NCBI GenBank assembly: GCA_045577495.1
Contig: JAZNIK010000013.1
Span: forward strand, 1-10,613
Reading direction: 5' to 3'
From: UMGS1279 sp045577495
GTDB taxonomy: Bacteria > Bacillota > Clostridia > Oscillospirales > Acutalibacteraceae
DNA length: 10,613 nt
Part shown: piece by piece, positions 1-5,274 of the stretch
How positions within the stretch are numbered: the first letter of the stretch is position 1
Layout of the letters: every line of letters begins with the position of its first letter
Notes under the pieces: generated by a model
The model's database searches: none
What the model was told of the DNA's origin: nothing
Seen by the model: the letters and a program-made list of their open reading frames with translations, nothing else
Program-made: the position numbers and the translations under genes

Positions 1-2
1 AA

Positions 3-251
3 AAGAGCATCAAGGTTTATGTAGGCAAAAAGACAAGTCAGGTAACAGGATATCAAATCCAATATTCTACCTCTAAGTCTTTTACCTCACCCAAGACCAA
101 AACAATCACAAAATACTCAACCACAAGCACAACCCTTACAAGTCTTACCTCTAAAAAGACATATTATGTAAGAGTACGCACCTATAAAACAGTAAGTGGA
201 GTTAAGTATTACTCAGGTTGGTCAACCTATAAATACACAAAAGCAAAATAA
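3..251 (+). CDS. C-terminal end of a fibronectin type III (FN3) domain protein, 5' truncated by the window edge
   Basis: The open frame runs from the window edge to TAA at 249-251 and gives the last 82 residues of a larger protein. It contains a beta-strand pattern typical of an FN3 domain: VTGYQIQYSTSKSF early, then TTSTTLTSLTSKKTYYVRVRTY (seen in two adjacent parts), then YYSGWSTY near the end. The G-Y-x-I-x-Y and Y-Y-V-R-V-R-T-Y strands are the diagnostic elements. The composition is rich in Thr, Ser, Lys and Tyr, as in clostridial extracellular proteins. FN3 repeats usually act as spacers or binding modules in secreted enzymes and adhesins. No LPXTG motif or membrane helix follows, so any anchor or catalytic part must lie upstream, outside the window. 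The catalytic identity cannot be told from this piece. A strong terminator follows 3 nt after the stop codon. Confidence 0.8.
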   Translation, partial: KSIKVYVGKKTSQVTGYQIQYSTSKSFTSPKTKTITKYSTTSTTLTSLTSKKTYYVRVRTYKTVSGVKYYSGWSTYKYTKAK

Positions 252-254
252 TTT

Positions 255-285
255 AAAATGGCGGAGAGAAATCTCCGCCATTTTT
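255..285 (+). terminator. Rho-independent terminator of the FN3 gene
   Basis: A perfect 13-bp stem (AAAATGGCGGAGA at 255-267 against TCTCCGCCATTTT at 272-284) closes a GAAA tetraloop, and the right arm runs into a T-rich tail. It starts just after the stop codon at 251. The A-run on the left arm also gives a U-run on the other strand, so it could work in both directions, which would also protect the surface gene from minus-strand transcription. Confidence 0.93.
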
Positions 286-299
286 ATTATCTTATACCA

Positions 300-369
300 T
301 AGCAAGTTGAAAATTTAGGTGCCCAAATATCACTTATTAGGAGAATCTAAACTTCTTTCAACCTTGCTA
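300..369. repeat. Imperfect inverted repeat in the gene-free stretch
   Basis: The left arm TAGCAAGTTGAAA (300-312) matches the reverse complement of TTTCAACCTTGCTA (356-369) except for one extra base. A second inner stem pairs TTTAG (314-318) with CTAAA (347-351). The apical loop is about 28 nt. There is no T-run after either arm, so it does not look like a terminator. It could be a degraded end of a mobile element, a small structured RNA or chance in AT-rich DNA. Apart from this hairpin, I see nothing recognisable in 286-427. Confidence 0.45.
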
Positions 370-427
370 AAAAATAGATTGCCACCCGCACAGCTATTCA
401 CAATCCACACCAATCATTACCTTGTTA

Positions 428-656
428 TTAAACATACTTTTTTAACAAATTTATAAGTTGCGCTTTGTTGGCAGCACCACTACTACTGATAATTTTTTTA
501 TTCTGTATTTAACACCACTGACAGTCAAGAAACATTTATCTGCAATCTGTTCATAGGTGTTATTATTAAGTTAAGCAATCGATAATCTTTTTTTCGACTT
601 CATCGGAGAAGTTGGAGTGCTTTATCTACTATCAGCATTTCGTTGAGTTCTTTATG
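428..656 (-). pseudogene. Remnant of a LuxR-type helix-turn-helix transcriptional regulator (C-terminal part, frameshifted)
   Basis: Reading the minus strand in shifting frames recovers the end of a LuxR/GerE-like DNA-binding domain. Segment A (656-603) reads HKELNEMLIVDKALQLL and ends in an in-frame TGA at 600-602. Segment B (607-569) reads SDEVEKKIIDCLT and then meets TAA. Segment C (570 to about 500) reads NNNTYEQIADKCFLTVSGV followed by KYRIK. Segment D reads KKIISSSGAANKAQL, then INLLKKYV, and stops at 428-430. Joined together they follow the LuxR order: an (L)-S-D-E-x-E helix, T-Y-x-x-I-A, V-S-x-V-K-Y-R-I recognition helix, and N-K-A-Q-L ending. Three separate frame changes, one at a T7 run (493-499), are needed, so this is decay and not a single sequencing error. 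The receiver or other N-terminal domain is missing. The rest of the stretch up to 694 shows no further coding signal. Confidence 0.7.
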
Positions 657-694
657 TTAAACGTATAATGCATACCACTCACTTTAACATAGCA

Positions 695-727
695 AAAAAT
701 CCCGCTTTCATCGAACACGGGATTTTT
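695..727 (-). terminator. Rho-independent terminator of the 87-aa protein gene
   Basis: AAAAATCCCG (695-704) pairs with CGGGATTTTT (718-727), and a further TTC/GAA pairing is possible within the 13-nt loop. On the minus strand the stem is followed by a U-run. It lies 9 nt beyond the stop of the minus-strand gene at 736-999. No terminator is seen between that gene and ychF, so readthrough from ychF would also end here. Confidence 0.85.
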
Positions 728-735
728 GTGTGTAC

Positions 736-999
736 TTATTTTTTATCCGGTACTTCTTTATAAAGATTAAAACGGAATAAAAGTGTTTCATCCTCGGGTT
801 TTGCACAACGGATTTTTGCCTCCGAAATCTCTGCACCCTTTAAAATATTTGCAATACCAATCATTTGGCAAAGCTTGGATTTTAAATTAAGCACATCGCC
901 ATCGGCGGTCTCTAAAAAAACATCACCCTTGCAGGAATCCAATGTTTTTATAAAATCGTTAAAATCAAGGTTATGAAGTGTAATTTCTTTACTAATCAT
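736..999 (-). CDS. Conserved-looking small protein of unknown function, 87 aa
   Basis: I do not recognise a characterised family, so no function is assigned. The protein begins MISKEITLHNLDFNDFIKTL and has no signal peptide or membrane segment. It is probably a soluble cytoplasmic single-domain protein with mixed charge. Visible elements are a segment D-S-C-K-G-D-V-F-L (residues 21-29), then G-D-V-L-N-L-K-S-K-L (34-43), and an acidic P-E-D-E (68-71) before LLFRFNLY near the end. Two cysteines (23 and 44) are not arranged as a metal site. The gene is well supported: ATG at 997-999, AAAGGAG at 1008-1014 with 8-nt spacing, a consensus promoter just upstream, and a terminator just after the stop. 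It lies 66 nt downstream of ychF on the same strand, so it can be transcribed alone or with ychF. Confidence 0.85.
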   Translation of the reverse strand: MISKEITLHNLDFNDFIKTLDSCKGDVFLETADGDVLNLKSKLCQMIGIANILKGAEISEAKIRCAKPEDETLLFRFNLYKEVPDKK

Positions 1000-1028
1000 T
1001 TCAAAGTCTCCTTTTTAATATTGTTATT

Positions 1029-1057
1029 ATTATAATTGCCAAAATATGTTATGACAA
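1029..1057 (-). promoter_or_regulatory. Sigma-A type promoter for the 87-aa protein gene
   Basis: On the minus strand, TTGTCA (1052-1057) and a perfect TATAAT (1029-1034) are separated by exactly 17 nt. The expected start of transcription is near 1022, leaving a leader of only about 20 nt before the ATG at 999. The -35 box sits just 8 nt after the ychF stop codon, so the small gene has a dedicated promoter in the narrow intergenic space. Confidence 0.8.
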
Positions 1058-1065
1058 TACATAAA

Positions 1066-2160
1066 CTATACATTAAAGCGGAACAAAACAACGTCTCCGT
1101 CCTGCATAACGTATTCTTTGCCTTCGCTTCTTACAAGGCCTTTTTCCTTAGCGGCTGTCATTCCGCCTGATGCCATAAGGTCATCAAAGCTTACAACCTC
1201 TGCTCTGATAAATCCACGCTCAAAATCGGTGTGAATTTTACCTGCCGCACCGGGCGCTTTTGTGCCTTTTGTGATGGTCCAAGCGCGAACCTCAGGCTTA
1301 CCTGCTGTAAGGTAGGATATAAGTCCCAAAAGGTCATAGCAGGTTTTAATAAGTCGGTCAAGACCTGATTTTTCAAGACCTAAATCCTCTAAAAACATCT
1401 GCTTTTCTTCGGCAGAAAGTGATGCAATTTGCGATTCCATTTCGGCGCATATTGGTAAAGTCTCTGCACCCTCTGATGCGGCAATTTTGCTTACCGCTTT
1501 ATATCTTTCATTAGACTCAAGACCGTTTGCAAAATCATCCTCGCTCATATTACAAGCGTATATAACCGGCTTGTTGGATAAAAGCGGCATTTCGGCTAGG
1601 ATTGCAGCTTCGGTCTCATCTGTTTCAACCGCTCTTGCCGAAACTCCGTTTTCAAGTTCTTTTAAAAGTCTCTGCAAGAATTCTACCTCACCTGCAAGGC
1701 TTTTGTCACCCTTCATAGCCTTAGCAGATTTATCAAGGCGGCGAGATACCATTTCCATATCGGATAAAATAAGCTCGATGTTAATCGTTTCAATATCGCG
1801 TGCGGGGTCAACCGAACCCTCAACGTGAATAATGTCTGTGCTTTCAAAGCAACGAACAACATGAACGATTGCATCTACCTCGCGTATGTGGGATAAAAAC
1901 TTATTGCCTAAGCCCTCACCCTTTGAGGCACCCTTTACAAGACCTGCAATATCAACAAACTCTATTACGGCTGGTGTAAATTTTTCGGGTTCGTACATTT
2001 TGGCAAGAGCATCTAAGCGCTCATCGGGAACGGCAACCATACCAACGTTTGGCTCGATGGTGCAAAACGGAAAGTTTGCAGACGCCGCACCTGCATTTGT
2101 TATAGCATTAAATAAAGTTGATTTGCCTACATTAGGCAGTCCAACGATACCAAGTTTCAT
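1066..2160 (-). CDS. ychF: Redox-responsive ATPase/GTPase YchF (Obg-like, OLA1 family)
   Basis: YchF is a P-loop NTPase of the Obg group that binds ribosomes and, unusually, prefers ATP. In E. coli it is tied to oxidative stress responses. The 364-aa product matches the usual length of about 363. The G1 loop GLPNVGKST is at residues 7-15, the G3 motif DIAGLVKG at 70-77, and the G4 position carries N-M-S-E (204-207) instead of NKxD, the change linked to ATP use. A helical coiled segment covers about 125-195, and a C-terminal TGS domain runs from about 279 to 362, ending GDVVLFRFNV. I chose ATG at 2158-2160: GGAGG at 2171-2175 lies 10 nt upstream. The in-frame TTG at 2167-2169 is only 1 nt from that site and would add three residues (MFF) that the family lacks. 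It is divergent from the hprK operon. Confidence 0.97.
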   Translation of the reverse strand: MKLGIVGLPNVGKSTLFNAITNAGAASANFPFCTIEPNVGMVAVPDERLDALAKMYEPEKFTPAVIEFVDIAGLVKGASKGEGLGNKFLSHIREVDAIVHVVRCFESTDIIHVEGSVDPARDIETINIELILSDMEMVSRRLDKSAKAMKGDKSLAGEVEFLQRLLKELENGVSARAVETDETEAAILAEMPLLSNKPVIYACNMSEDDFANGLESNERYKAVSKIAASEGAETLPICAEMESQIASLSAEEKQMFLEDLGLEKSGLDRLIKTCYDLLGLISYLTAGKPEVRAWTITKGTKAPGAAGKIHTDFERGFIRAEVVSFDDLMASGGMTAAKEKGLVRSEGKEYVMQDGDVVLFRFNV

Positions 2161-2170
2161 AAAAAACAAT

Positions 2171-2175
2171 CCTCC
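2171..2175 (-). promoter_or_regulatory. Ribosome binding site that decides the ychF start
   Basis: GGAGG on the minus strand lies 10 nt before ATG (2158-2160) but only 1 nt before the upstream in-frame TTG (2167-2169). This spacing supports the ATG, which also gives the standard family N-terminus MKLGIVGLPNVGKST. Confidence 0.8.
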
Positions 2176-2235
2176 AATAAAGCTTTTTTAAGATATCTCG
2201 GCAAAAAATATATAAAAAAGCCGAATACTTCTTTC

Positions 2236-2264
2236 ATTATAACGATTTTATTTGTATTTATCAA
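2236..2264 (-). promoter_or_regulatory. Sigma-A type promoter for ychF
   Basis: On the minus strand, TTGATA (2259-2264) and TATAAT (2236-2241) are 17 nt apart. Transcription would start near 2229, giving a leader of roughly 70 nt before the ychF ATG. The leader includes a small hairpin possibility, TCGGC/GCCGA (2198-2202 with 2220-2224), around an A/T-rich loop. Confidence 0.75.
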
Positions 2265-2327
2265 TATTTATCTTAAAAAAATACCAAATATTTTAAAAAA
2301 ACTCTTTTCTTAAAGTGGTTTTTCGTG

Positions 2328-2333
2328 TATAAT
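2328..2333 (+). promoter_or_regulatory. Probable -10 box of the hprK operon promoter
   Basis: A perfect TATAAT lies 26 nt before the chosen hprK ATG (2359). Transcription would start near 2340, leaving a short leader that holds the ribosome binding site. No good -35 is present: the best hexamers at suitable distance are T-rich (TTTTCT or TTTCTT near 2305-2311). The promoter may be weak or activator-dependent. It is back to back with the ychF promoter, about 64 nt away. Confidence 0.55.
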
Positions 2334-2347
2334 AAATATGATTGAAT

Positions 2348-2352
2348 GGAGG
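2348..2352 (+). promoter_or_regulatory. Ribosome binding site that decides the hprK start
   Basis: GGAGG (within GGAGGGG, 2348-2354) lies 6 nt before ATG at 2359-2361. The earlier in-frame ATG at 2338-2340 has no such site and lies at the expected transcription start, so it is unlikely to be used. Confidence 0.85.
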
Positions 2353-2358
2353 GGTATT

Positions 2359-3327
2359 ATGAAAACGGATTTTTCGGTTTCGCTCGCAAAAATCATTAAA
2401 GAATTTTCGCTTGAAACTATCTATCTTCCCAAAGACCCTGAGGAGATATCGGTTACCAATGTTGAGGTTAACCGACCAGGTTTACAGCTTGCCGGGTATT
2501 ATGAATTTTTCGATAGTGAAAGAGTTCAGATAATAGGCAAGAGTGAAGAAAGTTATTTGAGTGAATTAAGTGATGATGAGCTTGAAAAATGTGTTGATGA
2601 CTTTTTCTCAAGAAGGCCACCGATGGTAATCGTTTCAAGAAGTCTTGTTATATCCGAGCAGATGCGTAACGCTGCCCAAAGATATGAGGTTCCACTGCTT
2701 AGAACAGAAGATTCTACCTCAAGCTTTTTGTCATCTTTAATTGCCTTTTTGAATGTTCAATTAGCCCCTAGAATTACTCGCCATGGCGTTTTGGTTGAGG
2801 TTTATGGCGAGGGCGTTTTGCTACTTGGTGAAAGTGGTGTTGGTAAAAGTGAAACCGCTATTGAGCTGGTTAAACGCGGTCACCGTTTGATTGCAGATGA
2901 CGCGGTTGAACTAAGGCGCGTTTCATCACGCTCACTTGTTGGTTCTTCACCTGATAATATAAGGCATTTTATTGAGCTTCGCGGAATAGGTATTATTAAT
3001 GCAAGTCGTATTTTTGGTGCAGGTGCTGTAAAGCTTACCGAAAAGATAGATATGATTATAAATCTTGAGCCGTGGGATGCCGATAAGGTATACGACCGTA
3101 TGGGTCTTGATAATGAAAAAACCGAAATTTTAGGTATTTCAATCCCATCCCTAACCATTCCTGTAAAGCCTGGTAGAAACTTGGCAGTTATTATCGAGGT
3201 TGCCTCAATGAACAACCGTCAAAAGAAGATGGGCTATAATGCGGCACACGATTTGTTAAAGCGTCTTGGAATGGAAGATGTTATTGATGATAGTGAATCA
3301 AACAAAAGCAAGGATGTTTTTGATTAA
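2359..3327 (+). CDS. hprK: HPr kinase/phosphorylase
   Basis: HprK is the bifunctional enzyme that phosphorylates HPr on Ser46 with ATP or pyrophosphate, and reverses this by phosphorolysis. It controls carbon catabolite repression through CcpA. The 322-aa product from ATG 2359 has an N-terminal regulatory domain (about 1-130) and a C-terminal kinase domain. Visible motifs are the RHGVLVEVYG segment with its conserved His at 142, the Walker A loop GESGVGKS (157-164), the acidic pair in RLIADD (176-181), and the family signature IELRGIGIINASRIFGAGAV (205-224). The tail is acidic and Lys-rich and probably disordered. It heads an operon, with a ROK kinase starting 24 nt after its stop. No HPr (ptsH) or crh gene is in the window. 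In studied members, fructose-1,6-bisphosphate favours the kinase reaction. Confidence 0.97.
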   Translation: MKTDFSVSLAKIIKEFSLETIYLPKDPEEISVTNVEVNRPGLQLAGYYEFFDSERVQIIGKSEESYLSELSDDELEKCVDDFFSRRPPMVIVSRSLVISEQMRNAAQRYEVPLLRTEDSTSSFLSSLIAFLNVQLAPRITRHGVLVEVYGEGVLLLGESGVGKSETAIELVKRGHRLIADDAVELRRVSSRSLVGSSPDNIRHFIELRGIGIINASRIFGAGAVKLTEKIDMIINLEPWDADKVYDRMGLDNEKTEILGISIPSLTIPVKPGRNLAVIIEVASMNNRQKKMGYNAAHDLLKRLGMEDVIDDSESNKSKDVFD

Positions 3328-3351
3328 GATAAAAACAAAGGAGAATTTATT

Positions 3352-4311
3352 ATGTATCATTTAGGTATTGATTTAGGCGGAACAAACATCGCAGCAGGTG
3401 TTGTTGATAAAAATTATAACATAATTGGTAGAGGCAAAAAGAAAACAAATTGTCCTCGCCCCGCAGAAGAAATTTGTGATGATATGGCTGCGGCCGCTTT
3501 AATGGCTGTTGAGAATGCAGGTCTTACTATTGATGATATCGAAACTATTGGTATAGGCTCACCAGGTAGCGTAAATCCCTTTACAGGCGTTATTGCTTCG
3601 TCTAATAATCTTGGCTTTGCAAATGTTGAAATGGGCAAAATGCTTAAAGAACGTTTGGGCAGAGATGTTTATTTAGAGAACGATGCTTCTGCTGCTGCAT
3701 ATGGCGAATTTATTGCTGGCGCAGGGGTTGGCACAAAGAATTTTATTGCTATTACTCTTGGAACCGGCGTTGGTAGTGGAATTATTATGGATGGCAAGTT
3801 GTTTTCGGGTTCTAACCTTGCAGGTGGCGAGATTGGTCATACGGTTATTATTGTTGATGGCTTACCGTGTACTTGCGGTCGTAATGGTTGTTGGGAGGCA
3901 TACGCTTCTGCAACAGGTCTTATAAACCTAACCAAAAATGCCATGCAGGAAAATACAGATTCTGCAATGTGGCAATTTTGCGATGGCGATATTAACAAGG
4001 TTAACGGCAGAACTTCTTTTGATGCTATGCGTGCAGGCGATAAAATTGCTACTGAGGTTGTGGATAAATACATTAAGTATGTGGCTTGCGGTATTGTTAA
4101 TACTGTAAATATATTTCAACCCGAAGCACTTTGTATCGGTGGCGGCATTTCAAAAGAGGGCGATACCTTACTTAAACCTATTATTGAAATAATTGAAAAG
4201 TATCGCTATTCTAAGAATATCGATGACCAAACCGAAATTAAAATTGCAAAATTGGGTAATGATGCAGGTATTATCGGTGCGGCATATATTCATAGATTAT
4301 ACGAAAAATAA
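3352..4311 (+). CDS. ROK-family sugar kinase, probably glucokinase
   Basis: ROK kinases phosphorylate free hexoses with ATP in the cytoplasm. Glucokinase (glucose to glucose-6-phosphate) is the best guess, but N-acetylhexosamine, fructose or allose kinases share the fold. The 319-aa length suits a kinase and there is no N-terminal helix-turn-helix, so it is not a ROK repressor. Motifs are the phosphate loop DLGGTN (7-12), the GIGSPGSV segment (67-74), the catalytic Asp 111 in LENDASAAAYGE, the ExGH motif E160-I-G-H163, and the zinc site H163 with C173, C175 and C180 in CTCGRNGC. The adenosine-binding GGG is at 263-265. The start is supported by AAAGGAG with 8-nt spacing. It lies 24 nt after hprK and 32 nt before murB, so it is probably cotranscribed with both. 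Nearby pfkA fits a glycolytic role; murB and rapZ leave an amino-sugar role open. Confidence 0.92.
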   Translation: MYHLGIDLGGTNIAAGVVDKNYNIIGRGKKKTNCPRPAEEICDDMAAAALMAVENAGLTIDDIETIGIGSPGSVNPFTGVIASSNNLGFANVEMGKMLKERLGRDVYLENDASAAAYGEFIAGAGVGTKNFIAITLGTGVGSGIIMDGKLFSGSNLAGGEIGHTVIIVDGLPCTCGRNGCWEAYASATGLINLTKNAMQENTDSAMWQFCDGDINKVNGRTSFDAMRAGDKIATEVVDKYIKYVACGIVNTVNIFQPEALCIGGGISKEGDTLLKPIIEIIEKYRYSKNIDDQTEIKIAKLGNDAGIIGAAYIHRLYEK

Positions 4312-4331
4312 ATATTAAAATTTGTTCGTTT

Positions 4332-4336
4332 GGAGG
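4332..4336 (+). promoter_or_regulatory. Ribosome binding site that supports the TTG start of murB
   Basis: GGAGG lies 7 nt before TTG at 4344-4346. The next in-frame ATG is some 20 codons downstream, inside the conserved N-terminal region. The strong site with ideal spacing therefore supports initiation at TTG. Confidence 0.8.
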
Positions 4337-4343
4337 GCTTTGT

Positions 4344-5255
4344 TTGGATTATACCCCTTTAAAAGAATTTTTAGAAAAAGAGCAGTGTGTCTATCGTGAG
4401 ATGGAGCCAATGTCTGCTCACACAACCTTTAAAATAGGCGGACCTGCAGATGTTTTTGTTGAGCCCGCGAGTGAGGAAGTGCTTTCAAAGGTAGTTGCTT
4501 TTTGTAACGAAAATGAGTATCCGCTTTATATACTGGGCAACGGAAGTAATTTGTTGGTATCCGACCTTGGTGTTGAGGGCGTTGTTGTTCATATCAGCAA
4601 TGGTATTTCAAATATTTCTGTTAACGACACTAACGAAATTACCTGTGGCAGCGGACTCAGACTTTCCTTGCTATGTAACTTTGCGCTTGAACAAGGGCTT
4701 ACTGGTCTTGAATTTGCCTGGGGAATACCTGGGCTTGTAGGTGGCGCGGTTTATATGAATGCCGGTGCCTATGATTCTGAAATGTCTAAGGTTTTAAAAG
4801 AGTGTAGGTGCATAACTAAGGATGGCAGGTTTGAAACAATTTCGCTCGAAAAAATGAAACTAGGTTATCGCACAAGCATTTTCAAGGAAAAGAAAAATCG
4901 TGTTATTACCTCTGCAACCTTTAAACTGATGCCGGGCATTCAAGAAGAAATAAGAAACAAAATGGAAGAACTTATGCAAAGGCGAAAGTTAAAGCAACCA
5001 TTAGAGTTTCCAAGCGCGGGTAGCACCTTTAAAAGACCTGCAGGTAATTTCGCCGGTACACTTATCGAAATGTGCGGACTTAAAGGCTTTACTATTGGCG
5101 GTGCCGCGGTTAGTGAAAAGCATGCAGGCTTCGTTGTAAATTTAGGCGGTGCAACGGCATCAGATGTTAAACGGGTTATCGAGGCAGTCTCTGAAAAGGT
5201 ATTTTTAGAGTCTAGTGTTAGATTAGAGCCCGAAATTGAATTTATAGGAAGATAA
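4344..5255 (+). CDS. murB: UDP-N-acetylmuramate dehydrogenase (UDP-N-acetylenolpyruvoylglucosamine reductase)
   Basis: MurB is the cytoplasmic FAD enzyme that reduces UDP-GlcNAc-enolpyruvate to UDP-MurNAc with NADPH, the second committed step of peptidoglycan synthesis. The 303-aa product fits the shorter type II class typical of Gram-positives. Motifs are the substrate and FAD region TTFKIGGPAD (27-36), LGNGSNLLVSD (64-74), GIPGLVGGAVYMNAGAY (127-143), GYRTS (174-178), the PSAGSTFKRP loop with the proton-donor Ser 227, and the C-terminal EPEIEFIG with the likely catalytic Glu 297. Translation starts at TTG, backed by a strong ribosome binding site. It sits 32 nt after the ROK kinase and 19 nt before rapZ. 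murB next to rapZ and whiA is a familiar arrangement in Clostridia. Confidence 0.97.
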   Translation: MDYTPLKEFLEKEQCVYREMEPMSAHTTFKIGGPADVFVEPASEEVLSKVVAFCNENEYPLYILGNGSNLLVSDLGVEGVVVHISNGISNISVNDTNEITCGSGLRLSLLCNFALEQGLTGLEFAWGIPGLVGGAVYMNAGAYDSEMSKVLKECRCITKDGRFETISLEKMKLGYRTSIFKEKKNRVITSATFKLMPGIQEEIRNKMEELMQRRKLKQPLEFPSAGSTFKRPAGNFAGTLIEMCGLKGFTIGGAAVSEKHAGFVVNLGGATASDVKRVIEAVSEKVFLESSVRLEPEIEFIGR

Positions 5256-5274
5256 TAGAAAGAAGGGAATTAGT

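Noticed and set aside
768..1098. Shared FRFN motif near the C-termini of the 87-aa protein (LLFRFNLY) and YchF (VVLFRFNV), as possible evidence of a duplicated TGS tail
   Set aside because: The similarity is limited to a few residues and the surrounding sequence does not align. Chance is the simpler explanation.
2161..2169. TTG start that would extend YchF by three residues
   Set aside because: It is only 1 nt from the GGAGG, too close for initiation. The family starts at the downstream ATG.
1487..2191. Plus-strand open frames of 113 and 101 codons across ychF
   Set aside because: They are antisense to a conserved YchF frame with all its motifs, and they resemble no family.
2198..2224. Terminator or riboswitch in the ychF leader (TCGGC/GCCGA hairpin)
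   Set aside because: The stem is 5 bp with a 17-nt A/T-rich loop and is not followed by a U-run on either strand. No known riboswitch core is visible.
2338..2358. Upstream ATG that would extend HprK by seven residues
   Set aside because: It lies at the expected transcription start, just after the -10 box, and has no ribosome binding site. ATG 2359 has GGAGG at 6 nt and matches the usual family N-terminus.
3683..3925. 80-residue leucine-rich open frame inside the ROK kinase gene
   Set aside because: It is an out-of-frame shadow of a strongly supported enzyme gene and has no ribosome binding site. The hydrophobicity comes from reading Gly/Ala-rich codons in another frame.
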